Positions 48,772 through 60,538 of a DNA stretch of 64,000 nt are shown here, one piece after another. Within the stretch, counting starts at the first letter, position 1; the number at the start of each line of letters is the position of its first letter. The DNA is from Trema orientale. Taxonomy: Eukaryota > Streptophyta > Magnoliopsida > Rosales > Cannabaceae. The position numbers and the translations under genes are program-made. The notes under the pieces are model-generated. The model did not search any database. It saw nothing but the letters and a program-made list of their open reading frames with translations, and had not been told where the DNA came from. The stretch spans positions 489,998-553,997 of the forward strand of contig JXTC01000074.1 of the NCBI GenBank assembly GCA_002914845.1. The letters run 5' to 3'.

Positions 48772-50955
48772 CAATGTCAATTTTACCCATGAGATACATA
48801 TTTCATGTGTAGAATATGAACAGTTGACATTTATAATATAAATGTTTACCACGATTTATATTTTTCAGTATAAATTTGACCTATGTTATACATTTTAAAA
48901 TGTGTACCAATTTTGAGTGTAATTTTTATTCATGAAATGTAGACCGTGGTATATATTTAATGCATAAAATGTATACCGTGTGTAAAACAGTAGTGGTCTA
49001 CATTTTTCCAAAAACGGGTATTTATGAAATAAAAATAAAAAACAGATATTTATAGAAATATGGATTTGAAAACGGGTATTTATGAAATTTTCCCTTAACA
49101 CAAAGTAACAATAGGAAATTAGAGTGTATGTCGTTCTTTTATATTTCATTTTAACAAATATCTGTTTTTCTCATTTTATAACTAAATGACTGAGAATATG
49201 TATTTTTACTCTTGGTATATCTGCTTATGTACCAACTTTAATTAATGTACTAAGTATATTAATTTTTTTATAATGGATTGGTATATACGTTGATATTCCA
49301 GTCATTTAGCTACAACATTTGAAAACGGATGTTTACTTAAAAAATGAACTCAAATTGGATTATTTTGCTATAAGACCCCAAGTTTTACGAAGGATAAAAG
49401 AAATAAATCTTATTGGAGTTAAACATATTAGACCATCTCTAATTCAAAACTCTAAAATGGTATAATTATCACACCAAAATAGTATAATTTTCACAATATT
49501 TTATTAGTTAGTCTCCAAAACCCATTGATCCAAAGAACATTCTCTTTTATTTCCTTATCAATAAATAATAAAGATAATATTAAAAAAAAGCCATACAATG
49601 GGAATAAATTTCATTGAAAGGAATAAAATAGCGGTATAACTGAAATTAGCAGAAGCTTCAAAAATAATTTCATCCAAATAGTGTTGTACTATATTTAGCA
49701 GATTACTATTCATAGCGTTTGAAAATGGCGCATGGTTGGAGATTTTTTTCCACTCTTAACATAGAGTTAAACTCTAAAGTTGAGCTTGGTAGGAGATGCT
49801 CTCAGCTAATATGAGAGACAATTTTGTGCGAGTTTTATTCACAAGTGCAGAATGATGAAAGTCAATGGATCCGTAATGCCAAGCCTAAGACTGCATTAAA
49901 TTATGGGGGCTGCCGGGGCATGTGGAAAAAAGACTCGTATAGAATAGTAAATTTTTTGACTAATATAAAAGAGTAATTGTTTTTCTTTTTTTTTTTTTTT
50001 TTGGGAATCATAATCAAGAGAAATTGATTCGACCATACCATGATTATTTTAGAAATTATAAACGGTGTATATACAAATAAATAGGTTTTTTTTTTCTAAA
50101 TATACAAATAAATAGGTTAATTTATGATATTAAAACCAAATCTTATTTTGACTTTCTTGTTTAAATGGGTTATTTCAGAAAATTGACTCTCATTTTCTTT
50201 CCTGACATGTAGTTCCCATCGCACCAAATTTCTATTTTTCATTTGTGCCATACCATGTTTACCTGTAAAAGGTTTTTTTTATTTTTTTTATTTAAGGAAT
50301 TGGCAATTTGGCTCAGTTAGCAAGTACCATACCTACCAAGACAAATGTTGGTTTTTTCACTAAAAAAAGGTCTATATAACAGTCCTTAGGCATTCAATTT
50401 ATGCATTCCCAAAAGCTATACTAAGTATGCATTCTATTTAAAGCTCTCAATACGTGATAGTTCACGAGTACCTTGAGAGAATTTCAACCGTGTTCTGGAA
50501 AAGAAAAGAAAAGATTTTACTTCTAAAATCAGTGGATATACAAATTTCGTCCACATGACAGGACAACGATTTTGAGTTAGAAAGGTGTTACAGCATTGTA
50601 CAACCAGTTGATTAGCCACATGGAAAGCAGCCTCCTGCACCAACATGTCCAAAAGGGAAGGAAAAAAAAAAAACTAAGAAAACAAAAATACAGGAAAGGA
50701 AAATAAACTATAGCAAGCTTTTCGAAAACAATCTAACATGACTGGTTAGCATGTCACTTGAACACCCACAACGAGAGCACTAGCATGTCACTTGAGCACG
50801 AAAAAAGACGATGTACTAAAAATTAGCATGCAGTTAGTTACCTCACTGGTTCGGGCTATCTAAATCAATGTTAATGTCTGAAAGTAAGTCTAGGGTCAAG
50901 TTTAGCCAGCTGAAGAAATAGAAATCTGGTTAAAGCTCCTGGTTTACAGAATGTG
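48772..50955. other. Intergenic region upstream of the MKP1 3' end
   Basis: 48474-49100 carries inverted or repeated TATTTATGAAAT/GGGTATTTATGAAA motifs at both ends (right end near 49070-49095), a likely old element into which the SINE inserted. 50306-50340 has a GGCTCAGTTAGCAAG A-box-like motif, possibly a SINE fragment. The 3' UTR of MKP1 lies in the last few hundred bases. No other gene. Confidence 0.45.
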
Positions 50956-51131
50956 CTACAACAGACTCAACAAGGCAAGAAACTCCGCTGGTTCTTCATC
51001 CTCTTTAACAATCTGTTCATATAGAACATCCAAGACTGAGTTAGAATGCTAAAAAAACAGGGTCCTATAATAATTGACAAACAAGCTTTTGTAGGATTGT
51101 GTTATATAAAGAGAGTACAATAGATAGATAG

Positions 51132-51165
<34 letters not shown>

Positions 51166-54100
51166 AATGAGTATAAAATAGACTCAACATGTGAACACAA
51201 GACATTTTCAAACAATTTCAAAGTGCTAATGAGTATAAAATAGACTCAACATGTGAACACAAAAGACATTTTCAAACAATTTCAAAGTTTCTACTAGTTT
51301 ACCAGACATCAGCAGCAAACACTGCAGCATACTTATCCATTATGTTCTAGAAGAAAGATAATCAGTTGCCACCAAGTAGCGAGTACGGTGCAGATGGAAA
51401 TACATATAAACAAAGGAATATGCAAAGAGAAAATACTAAATGGGCGGTTAAAAATGATCAGGGTCGATTCAAAGGAAACAAGTAAGAAACTGCAAGTGAA
51501 CATGTTGGAAATCAATAAAGAGTAAACGGGTAATTCCTTTTTACAAAGAATATAGATAGATTCGTGCCAATAATTCAGATGTTATTTCCAACAACCTTGA
51601 AAGCCTGGCTTAAAATACTAAAACAGTTTGGGTATACCCCTTACTTCAAAAGTTGGTTTCTGGAAAATATAATAAGAAGAAAGTGAAGTGCCACAAAATG
51701 CATTCCGAGTTCCGACCATGAAAAATCCTTATTCTTTTTCCTATTTTTTTTTCCCATTGTTTCTTTCAACTATGTCAATAAAGATTTGCGTTTGATGTCC
51801 AAAAAAATATTCAAATTACAAAAAACTGATAAATATTACTACCATCACTCCAGATTATTGCACAAAGCTACATATATCTAGCCTCAAATTTGAAGACCAA
51901 GAAGAAATATTATAGTTAACAAATAAGGTTTACTCAATATCAAAATCCAAACAAACTTCCCATACCTTAATCTTTGTGCCTTTCGGAAGACCCATTTGGA
52001 TAAGCACATCAGAACCAACTTGATACGAATCAAGATCTTCTAGATCATCCAACCCTTTGTCGCTATCTAACTGAAGATGACATTTGCCATGGTTAGCAGA
52101 TCTTCCCACCCAAACATATAAGATCCTCTCGTCATTTTTGCCTAATCCTGTATTTGGAGACAAAACAGCAAAAGTAGCTCTGGAATCCAGGTCATTCACA
52201 CCAAATGTTGTCATCTTTTCTAAACCGGGCCAGCGACATACTAAAGGGTGTGAAACATTATATCTTGTTGAACCACTTTCCTCTATCCCATTTGAAACTG
52301 AGAATTCTTGGCCTTCTCTCCAAGGTTCACCACAATGTTTGACAAAAGCAGCTTTCATCTGGCTTGGGTCAACACCAGTTTCCCTAGCAGGATATATCTT
52401 GCACTGTTCTGATGATTCCCTCTCCCCATTCTCAGCACCATCTGTGGTCTCTGAGGCATTGCCAGTATTATCCGCTAAGGAGCAACTACTGTTGCTTGGA
52501 TTTAGACTGCCTTCCTGACTGTCGGGAAAAACTGAGAAAGCAGGCGTGACCCTCACCTTATCAGTCAACACTGGCAGCTTAAGAGATTTTGACAAGCTAC
52601 CTCTCCGCTCTGCAAGCGAAGGTGAGGACTTTTTAAATGGTGATGAATATGACTGAAAACAAGGCTGAGAAGTTATGGGTTCTGGTCGAGGTGAAGTTTT
52701 GGTTGAGAGCAGAGACAAGTTAGACAAACCAGACAAGGATGAAGGTACAAGAGAAACAGAAGCTGCAGAAGGAGAATCCAAAGAACATTCTGAAAAATAC
52801 TTCGAACTAGTGCTTGGTTCAGAAGATATGGAATCCGGAGAGAGATAAGGAGGTGAGGACGAAGAGGACGACGATGCTGATGAAGATGAGGATGACACTG
52901 ATGATGGCGATGATGAACTTTTCGATGAATGCACTAACATCATCGAGTCAGAGTATACTCTGGAAAGGGATATCCTAGGTGCAGAAACGAAATCCTTCAT
53001 ATTACCAGAGGCGAACTTTCTCCTTAGCACACTCCAACTGCTTTCTCTGGCAGGAAGGTGGGTTTCATGCTCGTTTTCTGATGATGCAAATGGAGGTACA
53101 AAGCCCCCCATAATAGCTTTCTGGAAAATCTCAAAATCAACATTATACGATTCAACTTTCCTTTCACCTGGGCAGATCCTAGTGCTCGATTTTCCAACTT
53201 CTTTATCGCTTCCAGACTTATCCATCAAGGGTAAAATGTTTGAAAAAGCATCCCAAAAGTAAGCTGGTTCTTCCCCTTCCTTGAATATTGTTATTGGTCC
53301 TTGCACTCTCTCATACCGAACAATCTGACAAACAGCACCTCTAGCATCCCTTTCCATGATTGCCACACAGCTCATACCTATCCAAACATATATTGCAGAA
53401 GGAATATGAATGATAAATGCACCTCTTGAATCCAGAGCAGACGGCGAAGGATCATTCAACATTTTTGGAACAAGATGCAGAGGATCATAGGGCGAGTGCG
53501 GGGTAAGTCTGTACATCCTCAATAAAGAACTTGGACTTAATGGAAACGCGTGGACCCTCTTTTGGCACTGCAATAACTGACAAGCAAACCCCATATTTGG
53601 ATCAGCTATTCCTCTCGCTGCTTTAACATACTGGAACGCATCGTCAAAACTCTGACCTTCTCTCCACATAAGATAAGCAATCACCAAAGATGTAGACCGG
53701 GACACCCCTTGGCAACAGTGAACAAAAACCCTCCCACGTTGTTCCCTAACATCTTCAAAGTAGTCAAAAACATCGTACAAAATACTAGTAATATCCTCCG
53801 ATGGACTATCTTGCAACCACAGAGTTCTGTACACAAAATCAGCTTTAAAGTACTCAGGACAAACAAAACCAACGCAGTTCAGTACATGGGTAATCCCATT
53901 CTGCTTAAGTATTTCCCTGTCCCTCGCAACAGCATCACCACCAAGATAAATATGTTCTGCAACTTTTGAACACTCCTTATCAAAGAAAGCAATCTTATCC
54001 CTTCTCACAAGCCCGCCATTCTTATCCGTTTGGCTTCGCTGAATCGAAGACAAATCAAGCTTCAACCTTTCCCCACCTCCTCTTCCACTCGGTGTTGGAG

Positions 54101-54440
54101 GCTGTGGCCACTCGCCAATATCATCCGAGCTCGCTTTGGGCCACTCATCCAAGCTCCGACGAGCAATTGACAATGGCTGCAACGGCGGCAAACACGACCT
54201 TGCCTTGCAATTCTGCTGAGAACGAGGGGTTAATGGAGCAGGAAACCGACGGTTTTGCCCATTGCCGTTTCCAATACTACCATTACTTGGATCTGCACTA
54301 TCTTTCTCCTCGTTCTCCGGGTTGTGCAGCGAAGACCGCGAGGCCGACCAGGAAGCCGAACGCCAGAACATCTTCCTGGAGCCGCCGGAAGGCTGGCACG
54401 GACCCCATGAACCACCGGATGCATCCTCCTTGCCCACCAT
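50956..54440 (-). CDS. MKP1: MAP kinase phosphatase 1 (dual-specificity phosphatase with gelsolin-like region)
   Basis: Dephosphorylates the Thr and Tyr of activated MAPKs. In Arabidopsis MKP1 restrains MPK3/MPK6 and affects UV-B, salt and immune responses. Two coding exons: 54440-51966 (825 codons) and 51012-50956 (IVKEDEEPAEFLALLSLL, stop TAG), total 843 aa. The start is the ATG giving MVGKEDASGG, the family N-terminus; reading on past 51966 instead adds a non-homologous WEVCLDFDIE tail. Features: KMFWRSASWSASR near the start, LTPRSQQ and SLDEWPK, general-acid Asp in WLQDSPSED (about 211), and the catalytic VHCCQGVSRSTS with Cys about 242 and Arg about 248. A gelsolin-like stretch (about 340-450, RGAFIIHIPSAIYVWIG), a long Ser-rich low-complexity segment (about 515-560) and a C-terminal gelsolin-like piece (ILYVWVGRS) follow. 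Confidence 0.96.
51133..51289. repeat. GA microsatellite and 62-bp tandem duplication in the MKP1 intron
   Basis: A (GA)n run of about 30 bases (51133-51162) is followed by two copies of a unit starting TAATGAGTATAAAATAGACTC (51167 and 51229). Intronic, with no coding effect. Confidence 0.8.
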
Positions 54441-54935
54441 GCCCACTTCCAAAAACCCTTAAGAGCAAAACGAAAGAAATTCCCTCCTAATCCTCCACTA
54501 AGCTCCAAAGAAAGCAAACATGGGCGCAATTCTTGCTAACCCAAATGCCAGAAATCAGCACCCAACACCATACACACCCCAACACACACAAATTCCAGAT
54601 CAACCATAAGCTACAGCAGCTTTCAAACACAAACCCCCCCCTAGAAAAAAAAAAAATCTGAAAAATCAAAGTCTGTATATTCAAACAACTAGCGAGCGAA
54701 TCAACAACTAATCAACAATTTAGCCGTGAAAATGGTGCTTGAAAATGAGAAATCAGGACCAGGACCAGGAGTTGGCCCAATTAGAAAGCAGAAAAAACCT
54801 AGGTCAGAATCTTCAACTAAAATTACTTGAGCATAACCTTCTCATCACTTAAAAAAGGGCAATTAAGCGAGTAAATTTCTAGGGTTTATATTCTAGAGTG
54901 AGAGAGAGAGAGAACTTACAAGATATAGAAAGCTC

Positions 54936-54975
<40 letters not shown>

Positions 54976-55162
54976 CTCAGGGCTTATCAGAGTGTTTGTA
55001 AGCTTTTCGGAGCAGAGAGAGAAGAGAAGAGAAGAGAAGAGAAGAGAAGAGAAATCAGGCGAAAATGAGTGAAAGAGTGAGAGAGAGAGAGAGAAAAGAG
55101 GAAGAGCCTCACTCTAATCTCATGAGCCTCCTTGCTTCGTTGAGAGAGGTGCAGGTGCACCC
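54441..55162 (-). promoter_or_regulatory. MKP1 5' UTR/promoter region with purine microsatellites
   Basis: Read on the plus strand there are GA runs at 54898-54912 and 54943-54972, (AGAAG)n at 55019-55052 and another GA run at 55078-55094. On the gene's strand these are CT-rich leader sequence. A donor-like CTT|GTAAGT lies at 54920-54914, so a 5' UTR intron between there and the ATG is plausible but unproven. Confidence 0.5.
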
Positions 55163-55318
55163 NAACTTCTTAATACAATTGATAATATATTTCTCTATCT
55201 CTTAAATTAGAAACTCTTTTAGTTTTTGTATTTTATACTTTTTGTCTTTTTAATTTCAGTCTACTTTTTGGTTTAGGGTTCCGAAAACTGAAAATTGTTA
55301 TTAAAATGCAATTTCATT

Positions 55319-55357
55319 TTTAATAATTTGTAAAATTTGACTAGTGTAATAAACTGA
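55319..55357. other. Empty insertion sites of the two MITEs present in the second copy
   Basis: TTTAATAAT occurs once at 55319-55327 and ATAAACTGA once at 55349-55357. Each is duplicated around a MITE in the second copy. This shows the ancestral state of both targets. Confidence 0.9.
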
Positions 55358-55626
55358 TTGTAGGTTTAAACATTGCGCCAACGGATAATAACTAAATTCT
55401 TTTGCTATGAAATAAATTAAATTTGGAATGTAAATGTCCAAATTAGACATAATTTCTCACTCTTCACAATTATGACACGTGCTTGAACGTGCCCCCACAA
55501 ATACTTGTCGAAATTAGTATATGATACGTATCTTCTTCTATTGTATTGACACACTAATAGTGCTTTAGAACCAATGAAACAGAGAATCCTATATGCTATT
55601 GCTATAACTACTTTTCTCCGTAACCA

Positions 55627-55866
55627 CACGTGGTGTTGGCATAGCGGCGAATGCGTGTACTCGGAGTCTTCACTTCTACCAAATTATGGGGTTCAGAGAC
55701 TCTATGAATGCATATGAGTTCGGTTCCCACTCTAGGAATGTGTCCTCCAATGAGTGAGTCCACTGTATTCTTGCTAGCTGATGAAGATACAGGGATAAGC
55801 GTCTTATCGTTCCACTAATGGGGACACCATCGATTCCCTCTATTTCCATTTTAAAAAAAAAAAAAA
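55627..55866 (+). mobile_element. SINE S1 (family CACGTGGTGTTGGCATAG), first block copy
   Basis: tRNA-like head with an A-box-like TGGCATAGCGG and a B-box region GGGGTTCAGAGAC (one base off GGTTCGA), a body of about 150 bp and a 3' end CTCTATTTCCATTTTA then poly-A. The next SINE starts directly at its tail. Confidence 0.8.
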
Positions 55867-56092
55867 CACGTGGTGTTGGCATAGTGGCAAAGGCACTTAC
55901 TCGGAGTCTTCACTTCTACCAGATCAGGGGTTCGAGACTTTATGAATGCATGTGAGTTCGGTTCCCACTCTAGGAACGTGTCCTCCAATGAGTGAGTTCA
56001 TTGTAGCTGACGAAGATACAGGGACAAGCGTCTTATCGTTCCACTAATGAGGACACCACCGATTCTCTCTATTTCCATTTCAAAAAAAAAAA
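55867..56092 (+). mobile_element. SINE S2, first block copy
   Basis: Same family as S1, inserted at its poly-A tail. It has A-box TGGCATAGTGG, B-box GGGGTTCGAGAC and 3' end CTCTATTTCCATTTC plus poly-A. It carries a short internal deletion relative to S1 (CTGTATTCTTGCTAG region). Confidence 0.82.
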
Positions 56093-56421
56093 AGTACTTT
56101 TCTTCATAGTTGTGTATGGAAAGTTTATTTTATTAAATAAATATGACAAAAGTTTATTATTTCCATTTCAAAAAAAATATATACTTTTCTCTATAGTTGT
56201 GTGTGGAAAGTTTATTTTATTAAATAAATATGACAAAAGTTTATTATTTTCATTTCAAAAGAAAAATACTTTTCTCCATAGTTGTGTGTGGAAAGTTCAT
56301 TTTATTAAATAAATATGAGGAAAGTTTATTCTATTAAATAAATATGACGAGAATTTTGGGCTGATGGGCATCTTGTCGTTCCACTGAAGGGGACACCACC
56401 GATTCCTTTTATTTTCATTTC
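56093..56421 (+). repeat. Minisatellite of about 75-bp units ending in a SINE tail
   Basis: Three to four units of ACTTTTCTCCATAGTTGTG ... GTTTATTTTATTAAATAAATATGAC ... TTTCCATTTCAAAA. Each unit ends like the SINE 3' end. The last one is followed by a 3' SINE fragment (56358-56421). Confidence 0.75.
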
Positions 56422-56586
56422 NAACTTCTTAATACAATTGATAATATATTTCTCTATCTCTTAAATTAGAAACTCTTTTAGTTTTTGTATTTTATACTTT
56501 TTGTCTTTTTAATTTCATTCTACTTTTTGTTTTAGGGTTCCGAAAACTGAAAATTGTTATTAAAATGCAATTTCATTTTTAATAAT

Positions 56587-56774
56587 GGGGATGGCTACGG
56601 TAGGGGCGTCCCTACGTAGGGTCATGCCTTAATTATCGTTGGATGGGAATCTGTGGAGAATAACGGGAATCTGTGGAGAATAACGGGAATCTGTAGAGAA
56701 TCTATTTATATACAGATTCCCATCCAACGGTGAATAGACAGGGCCCTACGTAGGGAGGCCCTATAGACGCGCCC
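56587..56774. mobile_element. Foldback MITE, family A copy 4
   Basis: 188 bp, in the opposite orientation to copies 1-3 (starts GGGGATGGCTACGG). Perfect 9-bp target duplication TTTAATAAT at 56578-56586 and 56775-56783. It is longer than its sisters because a GGAGAATAACGGGAATCTGT unit near the centre is repeated. Confidence 0.93.
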
Positions 56775-56813
56775 TTTAATAATTTGTAAAATTTGACTAG
56801 TGTAATAAACTGA

Positions 56814-56985
56814 GGGGATGGCTACGGTAGGGGCGTCCTTACGTAGGGTCATGCCTTAATTATCGTTGGATGGGAATCTGTGGGGAATAACGGGAATCTG
56901 TGGAGAATCTATTTATATACAGATTTCCATCCAACAGTGAATAGACAGGACCCTACGTGGGGGCGCCCCTACTGTAGACGTGCCC
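56814..56985. mobile_element. Foldback MITE, family A copy 5
   Basis: 172 bp, same orientation as copy 4. Perfect 9-bp duplication ATAAACTGA at 56805-56813 and 56986-56994. It lies 39 bp from copy 4, and the unfilled target is visible at 55349-55357. Confidence 0.93.
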
Positions 56986-57264
56986 ATAAACTGATTGTAG
57001 GTTTAAACATTGCGCCAACGGATAATAACTAAATTCTTTTGCTTACGAAATAAATTAAATTTGGCATATAAATGTCCAAATTAGACATAATTTCTCACTC
57101 TTCACAAATATAACACATGCTTGCACGTGCCCCCACAAATACTTGTCGAAATTAGTATATGATACGTATCTTCTTCTATAGTATTGACACACTAATAGTG
57201 ATTTAGAACCAATGAAACAGAGAATCCTATATGCTATTGCTATAACTACTTTTCTCCGTAACCA

Positions 57265-57502
57265 CACGTGGTGTTGGCATAGCGGCAAATGCGCGTGATC
57301 GGAGTCTTCACTTCTACCAGATTAGGGGTTCGAGACTCTATGAATGCATGTAAGTTCGGTTCCTACTCTAGGAACGTGTCTTCCAATGAGTGAGTCCACT
57401 GTGTTCCTACTAGCTGATGAAGGTACAGGGACAAGCGTCGTATCGTTCCACTAATGGGGACACCACCGATTCCCTCTATTTCCATTTCAAAAAAAAAAAA
57501 AA
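57265..57502 (+). mobile_element. SINE S1, second block copy
   Basis: Allelic counterpart of 55627-55866. The B-box here is GGGGTTCGAGACTC, closer to the Pol III consensus. Confidence 0.82.
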
Positions 57503-57731
57503 CACGTGGTGTTGGCATAGTGGCAAAGGCACTTACTCAGAGTCTTCACTTCTACCAAATCAGGGGTTCGAGACTCTATAAATGCATGTGAGTTCGGTTC
57601 CCATTCTAGGAGCGTGTCCTCCAATGGGTGAGTTCATTGTAGCTGACGAAGATACAGGGACAAGCGTCTTATCGTTCCACTAATGGGAACACCACCGATT
57701 CCCTCTATTTCCATTTCAAAAAAAAAAAAAT
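57503..57731 (+). mobile_element. SINE S2, second block copy
   Basis: Counterpart of 55867-56092, starting CACGTGGTGTTGGCATAGTGG and ending in poly-A. Confidence 0.82.
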
Positions 57732-58215
57732 ACTTTTCTTCATATTAGTGTATGGAAAATTTATTTTATTAAATAAATATGACAAAAGTTTATTATTTCC
57801 ATTTCAAAAAAAAATATATACTTTTCTCCATAGTTGTGTGTGGAGAGTTTATTTTATTAAATAAATATGACAAAAGTTTATTATTTCCATTTCAAAAGAA
57901 AAATACTTTTCTCCATAGTTCTGTGTGGAAAGTTCATTTTATTAAATAAATATGAGGAAAGTTTATTCTATTAAATAAATATGACGAGAATTTCGGGCTG
58001 ATAGGCATCTTGTCGTTTCATTAATGGGGATATCACTGATTCTCTTTATTTCCATTTTCAAAAAAAAAAAAACGTTTCTCCGTAGTTGTGTATGGAAAGT
58101 TTATTTTATTAAATAAATATTACGAAAGTTTATTATTTTCATTTGAAAAAGAAAAAAAAAACTTTTCTCCATTGTTGTGTGTGGAAAGTTTATTCCATTA
58201 AATAAATATGACAAG
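57732..58215 (+). repeat. Minisatellite of about 75-bp units, second block copy and its extension
   Basis: Five to six units of the same repeat as 56093-56421, interrupted by a SINE 3' fragment (57995-58072) and continuing past the end of the duplicated block. Confidence 0.75.
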
Positions 58216-60538
58216 CATTTTGGGGCCGTTAGTCTTATAGAACTATTTTCAGTAATGGCTCGAAATCACAAAAAGCTTCGGAAATAATTTTCATACTTAT
58301 TTGGAGCTCTTCTAGGAGAAGCCATGTGAGGACGGGTTTTATTGGAGGGATTTTCAAATGCCACAAATTCGTTTAATATTTCATCCAAAACTCGAAACCA
58401 AAAACCATCTTCTAAAAACTATGGCAAACAGTTATCTCTTTGTAAAATATTTAAGAAAATTGGAATGGACTACTACAAATGATTCTTGGCATTGTATTGA
58501 AGTCAAAAATTATTCCAAGAGTAAGGGGATAAGGGTGAACACACAATTCAATCCACTTCTTATTTTCTTTTTTTTTAATCTCCCTTGGGAACATTTTCTT
58601 TCAATTGCACTTAAGAGAAAATTTAAAACCCGGATTTTCTTGCATATGGACAAAAGAGAACTCGGAATTACTTAAGAATTGAACTATATCCATTATTTGA
58701 ATGTGATGTTAATTGACATTATAGGATAAAAATTATAGGTGGAATATTCATGGTGAATGTCGCGAGAAAGACACATAATTCATAAAAACGACATTTTTGT
58801 CATCATGGGATTATTTAAGTTTTTTTTTTAAGGGGGGAAAAAGAAGCAAAAAAATTTGAAAAAAATGGTGAAACGGAAAAGAAATGGTCAAGGAAAAGTT
58901 TTTTTTTGAGGGATTCAAGTATAATTCAAACTTGTTGAATTATGCATAAATAACATAGTCATTTCCTACCGGATACTGTCAATGGAAATTGATGAGTAAT
59001 AAACTCAAGAATCCAATAACAATAAAGGGAAAAAAAAATAACTATTTGCATTAATGTGGTATGAGGTTTCCAACATAAATATTCATAAATTGGGAAGAAA
59101 GTGGGACTTAAAGAGCACTGCTAACTGGTAATGAACGGCCCATTCAATTAGGAAAGTGATATTGCATAACCTAATTCCAAGCCTATCTGGGTTTCTTTTT
59201 TTTTTTTTTTTCCAAGCCTAAGTTTCCCAATTCTTTTTAAATGGAGCTTAACTAATGATTATCACTACAAATAAAGAAAAATAACTCACGCACTTTGAAA
59301 ATTAAACTCCCGACTTACAACATAATTCCTCCACATCCCACTACTGAGCTAGTCCTAGTGGGCAAGTCCCCCAATTTTACTTTCAAGATGGGCAAGAAAA
59401 TGACTCATTCACAAGCCAATTGTGTTGCAAATTGAAAGAAGGTGCCAAGATGGGCCAGGAGTGAAAATGAAATTTTGAACGAATTTCACATGGGAGAGGC
59501 TCATATGAAGGAAATGAACATTTGCCATCTATTCAAAGCTATTGATTACAAATTTCTTTCACTTTTGCATGACAATTACACCTAATAACGTCATGAAAAG
59601 GAAATGCATATGAAATTGTTACCAATGGGGTCCTAACTTTTGAAAATCATCAAACGGTAGGACCAGTAGTATTCTTGATCGGAATTAACAGAAGAAACTT
59701 TGGAGTCTTTTCTCATCACTTTTGACTAGCACAAGTAAGACAAACACAGCACATGGATGAAGAATGAAAAAAGAGCCGTGTGGATCAGTTTGGACAACAG
59801 TGCAAGAACATTATCTTCATGACCCCATGGTCTTGAGTTTGCTTTCTTCAAGCAAACCATTGCCTCGGACTTTGATTTTCATGATATGGTGGTAAACTCT
59901 GTTTGGCTATGGAGTTTGAGAAGACTCCAACATGAAAATTGGTCATCAAAAGTAATCTAGAAGTCAATGTCAATATATGGAATTCAAGCAAACAATCAAA
60001 GTAGGGTTAGATATAAAATTCAATGTTGGCATTCCTTTTTGTTGGGTATTCTTGATTCGTCTGACAAGTTGGCCAGAATGATAGTCAAGGTAGACTTGGT
60101 ACATTACGTTCATACATGACTAACAATACCAAATTTATAAACTTGACTAATTTTTGTTTACCTCCTAATGTGGCACTATTTTAACCACAGAACTTAGTGA
60201 AGATATTAATGCTACATATTGTATGGTAAAAAAACTTTGCATCAGTTATTGAATAAATTTTAGTGTAAAAGTAGAGTGTGAGTGTACAGTACATAGGAAC
60301 ATAAACAAACACCATCCAGTGCTCAAATAACCGTGAACAAGCAAATTCCAAACCTATCTAATTCATCAAAAACACCAATTATTATCAACGACAGGTGATT
60401 CTAAACCCATCTAATACATCAAACAAATATCAATTATTAGCATAGACCACAAGTTTGTATTATTACACAAGCAAATGAAGAACGAGGAAAATGAAAGTTT
60501 ACATGAGAAATGAATATACACACACAATACAAAAAGAA
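58216..60538. other. Intergenic region downstream of HEXO1
   Basis: 58358-58675 is a 105-codon ORF (MPQIRLIFHPKLETK...) that I cannot identify; it has no clear domain and may be a retroelement remnant. 59280-59365 on the minus strand resembles a SINE head (TAGCTCAGTAGTGGG then GGGAGTTTAATTTTC). No gene is called. The HEXO1 3' UTR lies just before 60539. Confidence 0.45.

Larger units (their letters stand above)
55164..56421 (+). repeat. First copy of a 1.26-kb duplicated block (without MITEs)
   Basis: Starts AACTTCTTAATACAATTG right after an N (55163) and ends at the N at 56422. It matches 56423-58063 throughout, except that the second copy has two MITEs and their target duplications. Removing these 378 bases makes the two lengths agree within about five bases, consistent with two haplotypes joined end to end. 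Confidence 0.85.
56423..58063 (+). repeat. Second copy of the duplicated block (with two MITEs)
   Basis: Matches 55164-56421 with small differences plus MITE insertions at 56587 and 56814. After 58063 the sequence continues as unique flank with two more minisatellite units. Confidence 0.85.

Noticed and set aside
51930-51965. Alternative MKP1 C-terminus read straight through (WEVCLDFDIE)
   Set aside because: A GTATGG donor at 51965 and a downstream exon encoding the family C-terminus (EDEEPAEFLALL) show this is intron.
52084-52518. Plus-strand ORF of 144 codons inside MKP1, and similar ones at 53966-54490
   Set aside because: Antisense shadows of the conserved MKP1 frame.
54441-54452. Upstream extension of MKP1 (MEVG before MVGKED)
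   Set aside because: The first codon of that extension is TTG. The ATG at 54440 gives the family N-terminus.
58358-58675. 105-codon ORF downstream of the SINE block
   Set aside because: Weakly protein-like but no recognisable domain, no splice context and AT-rich. Mentioned only in the intergenic entry.
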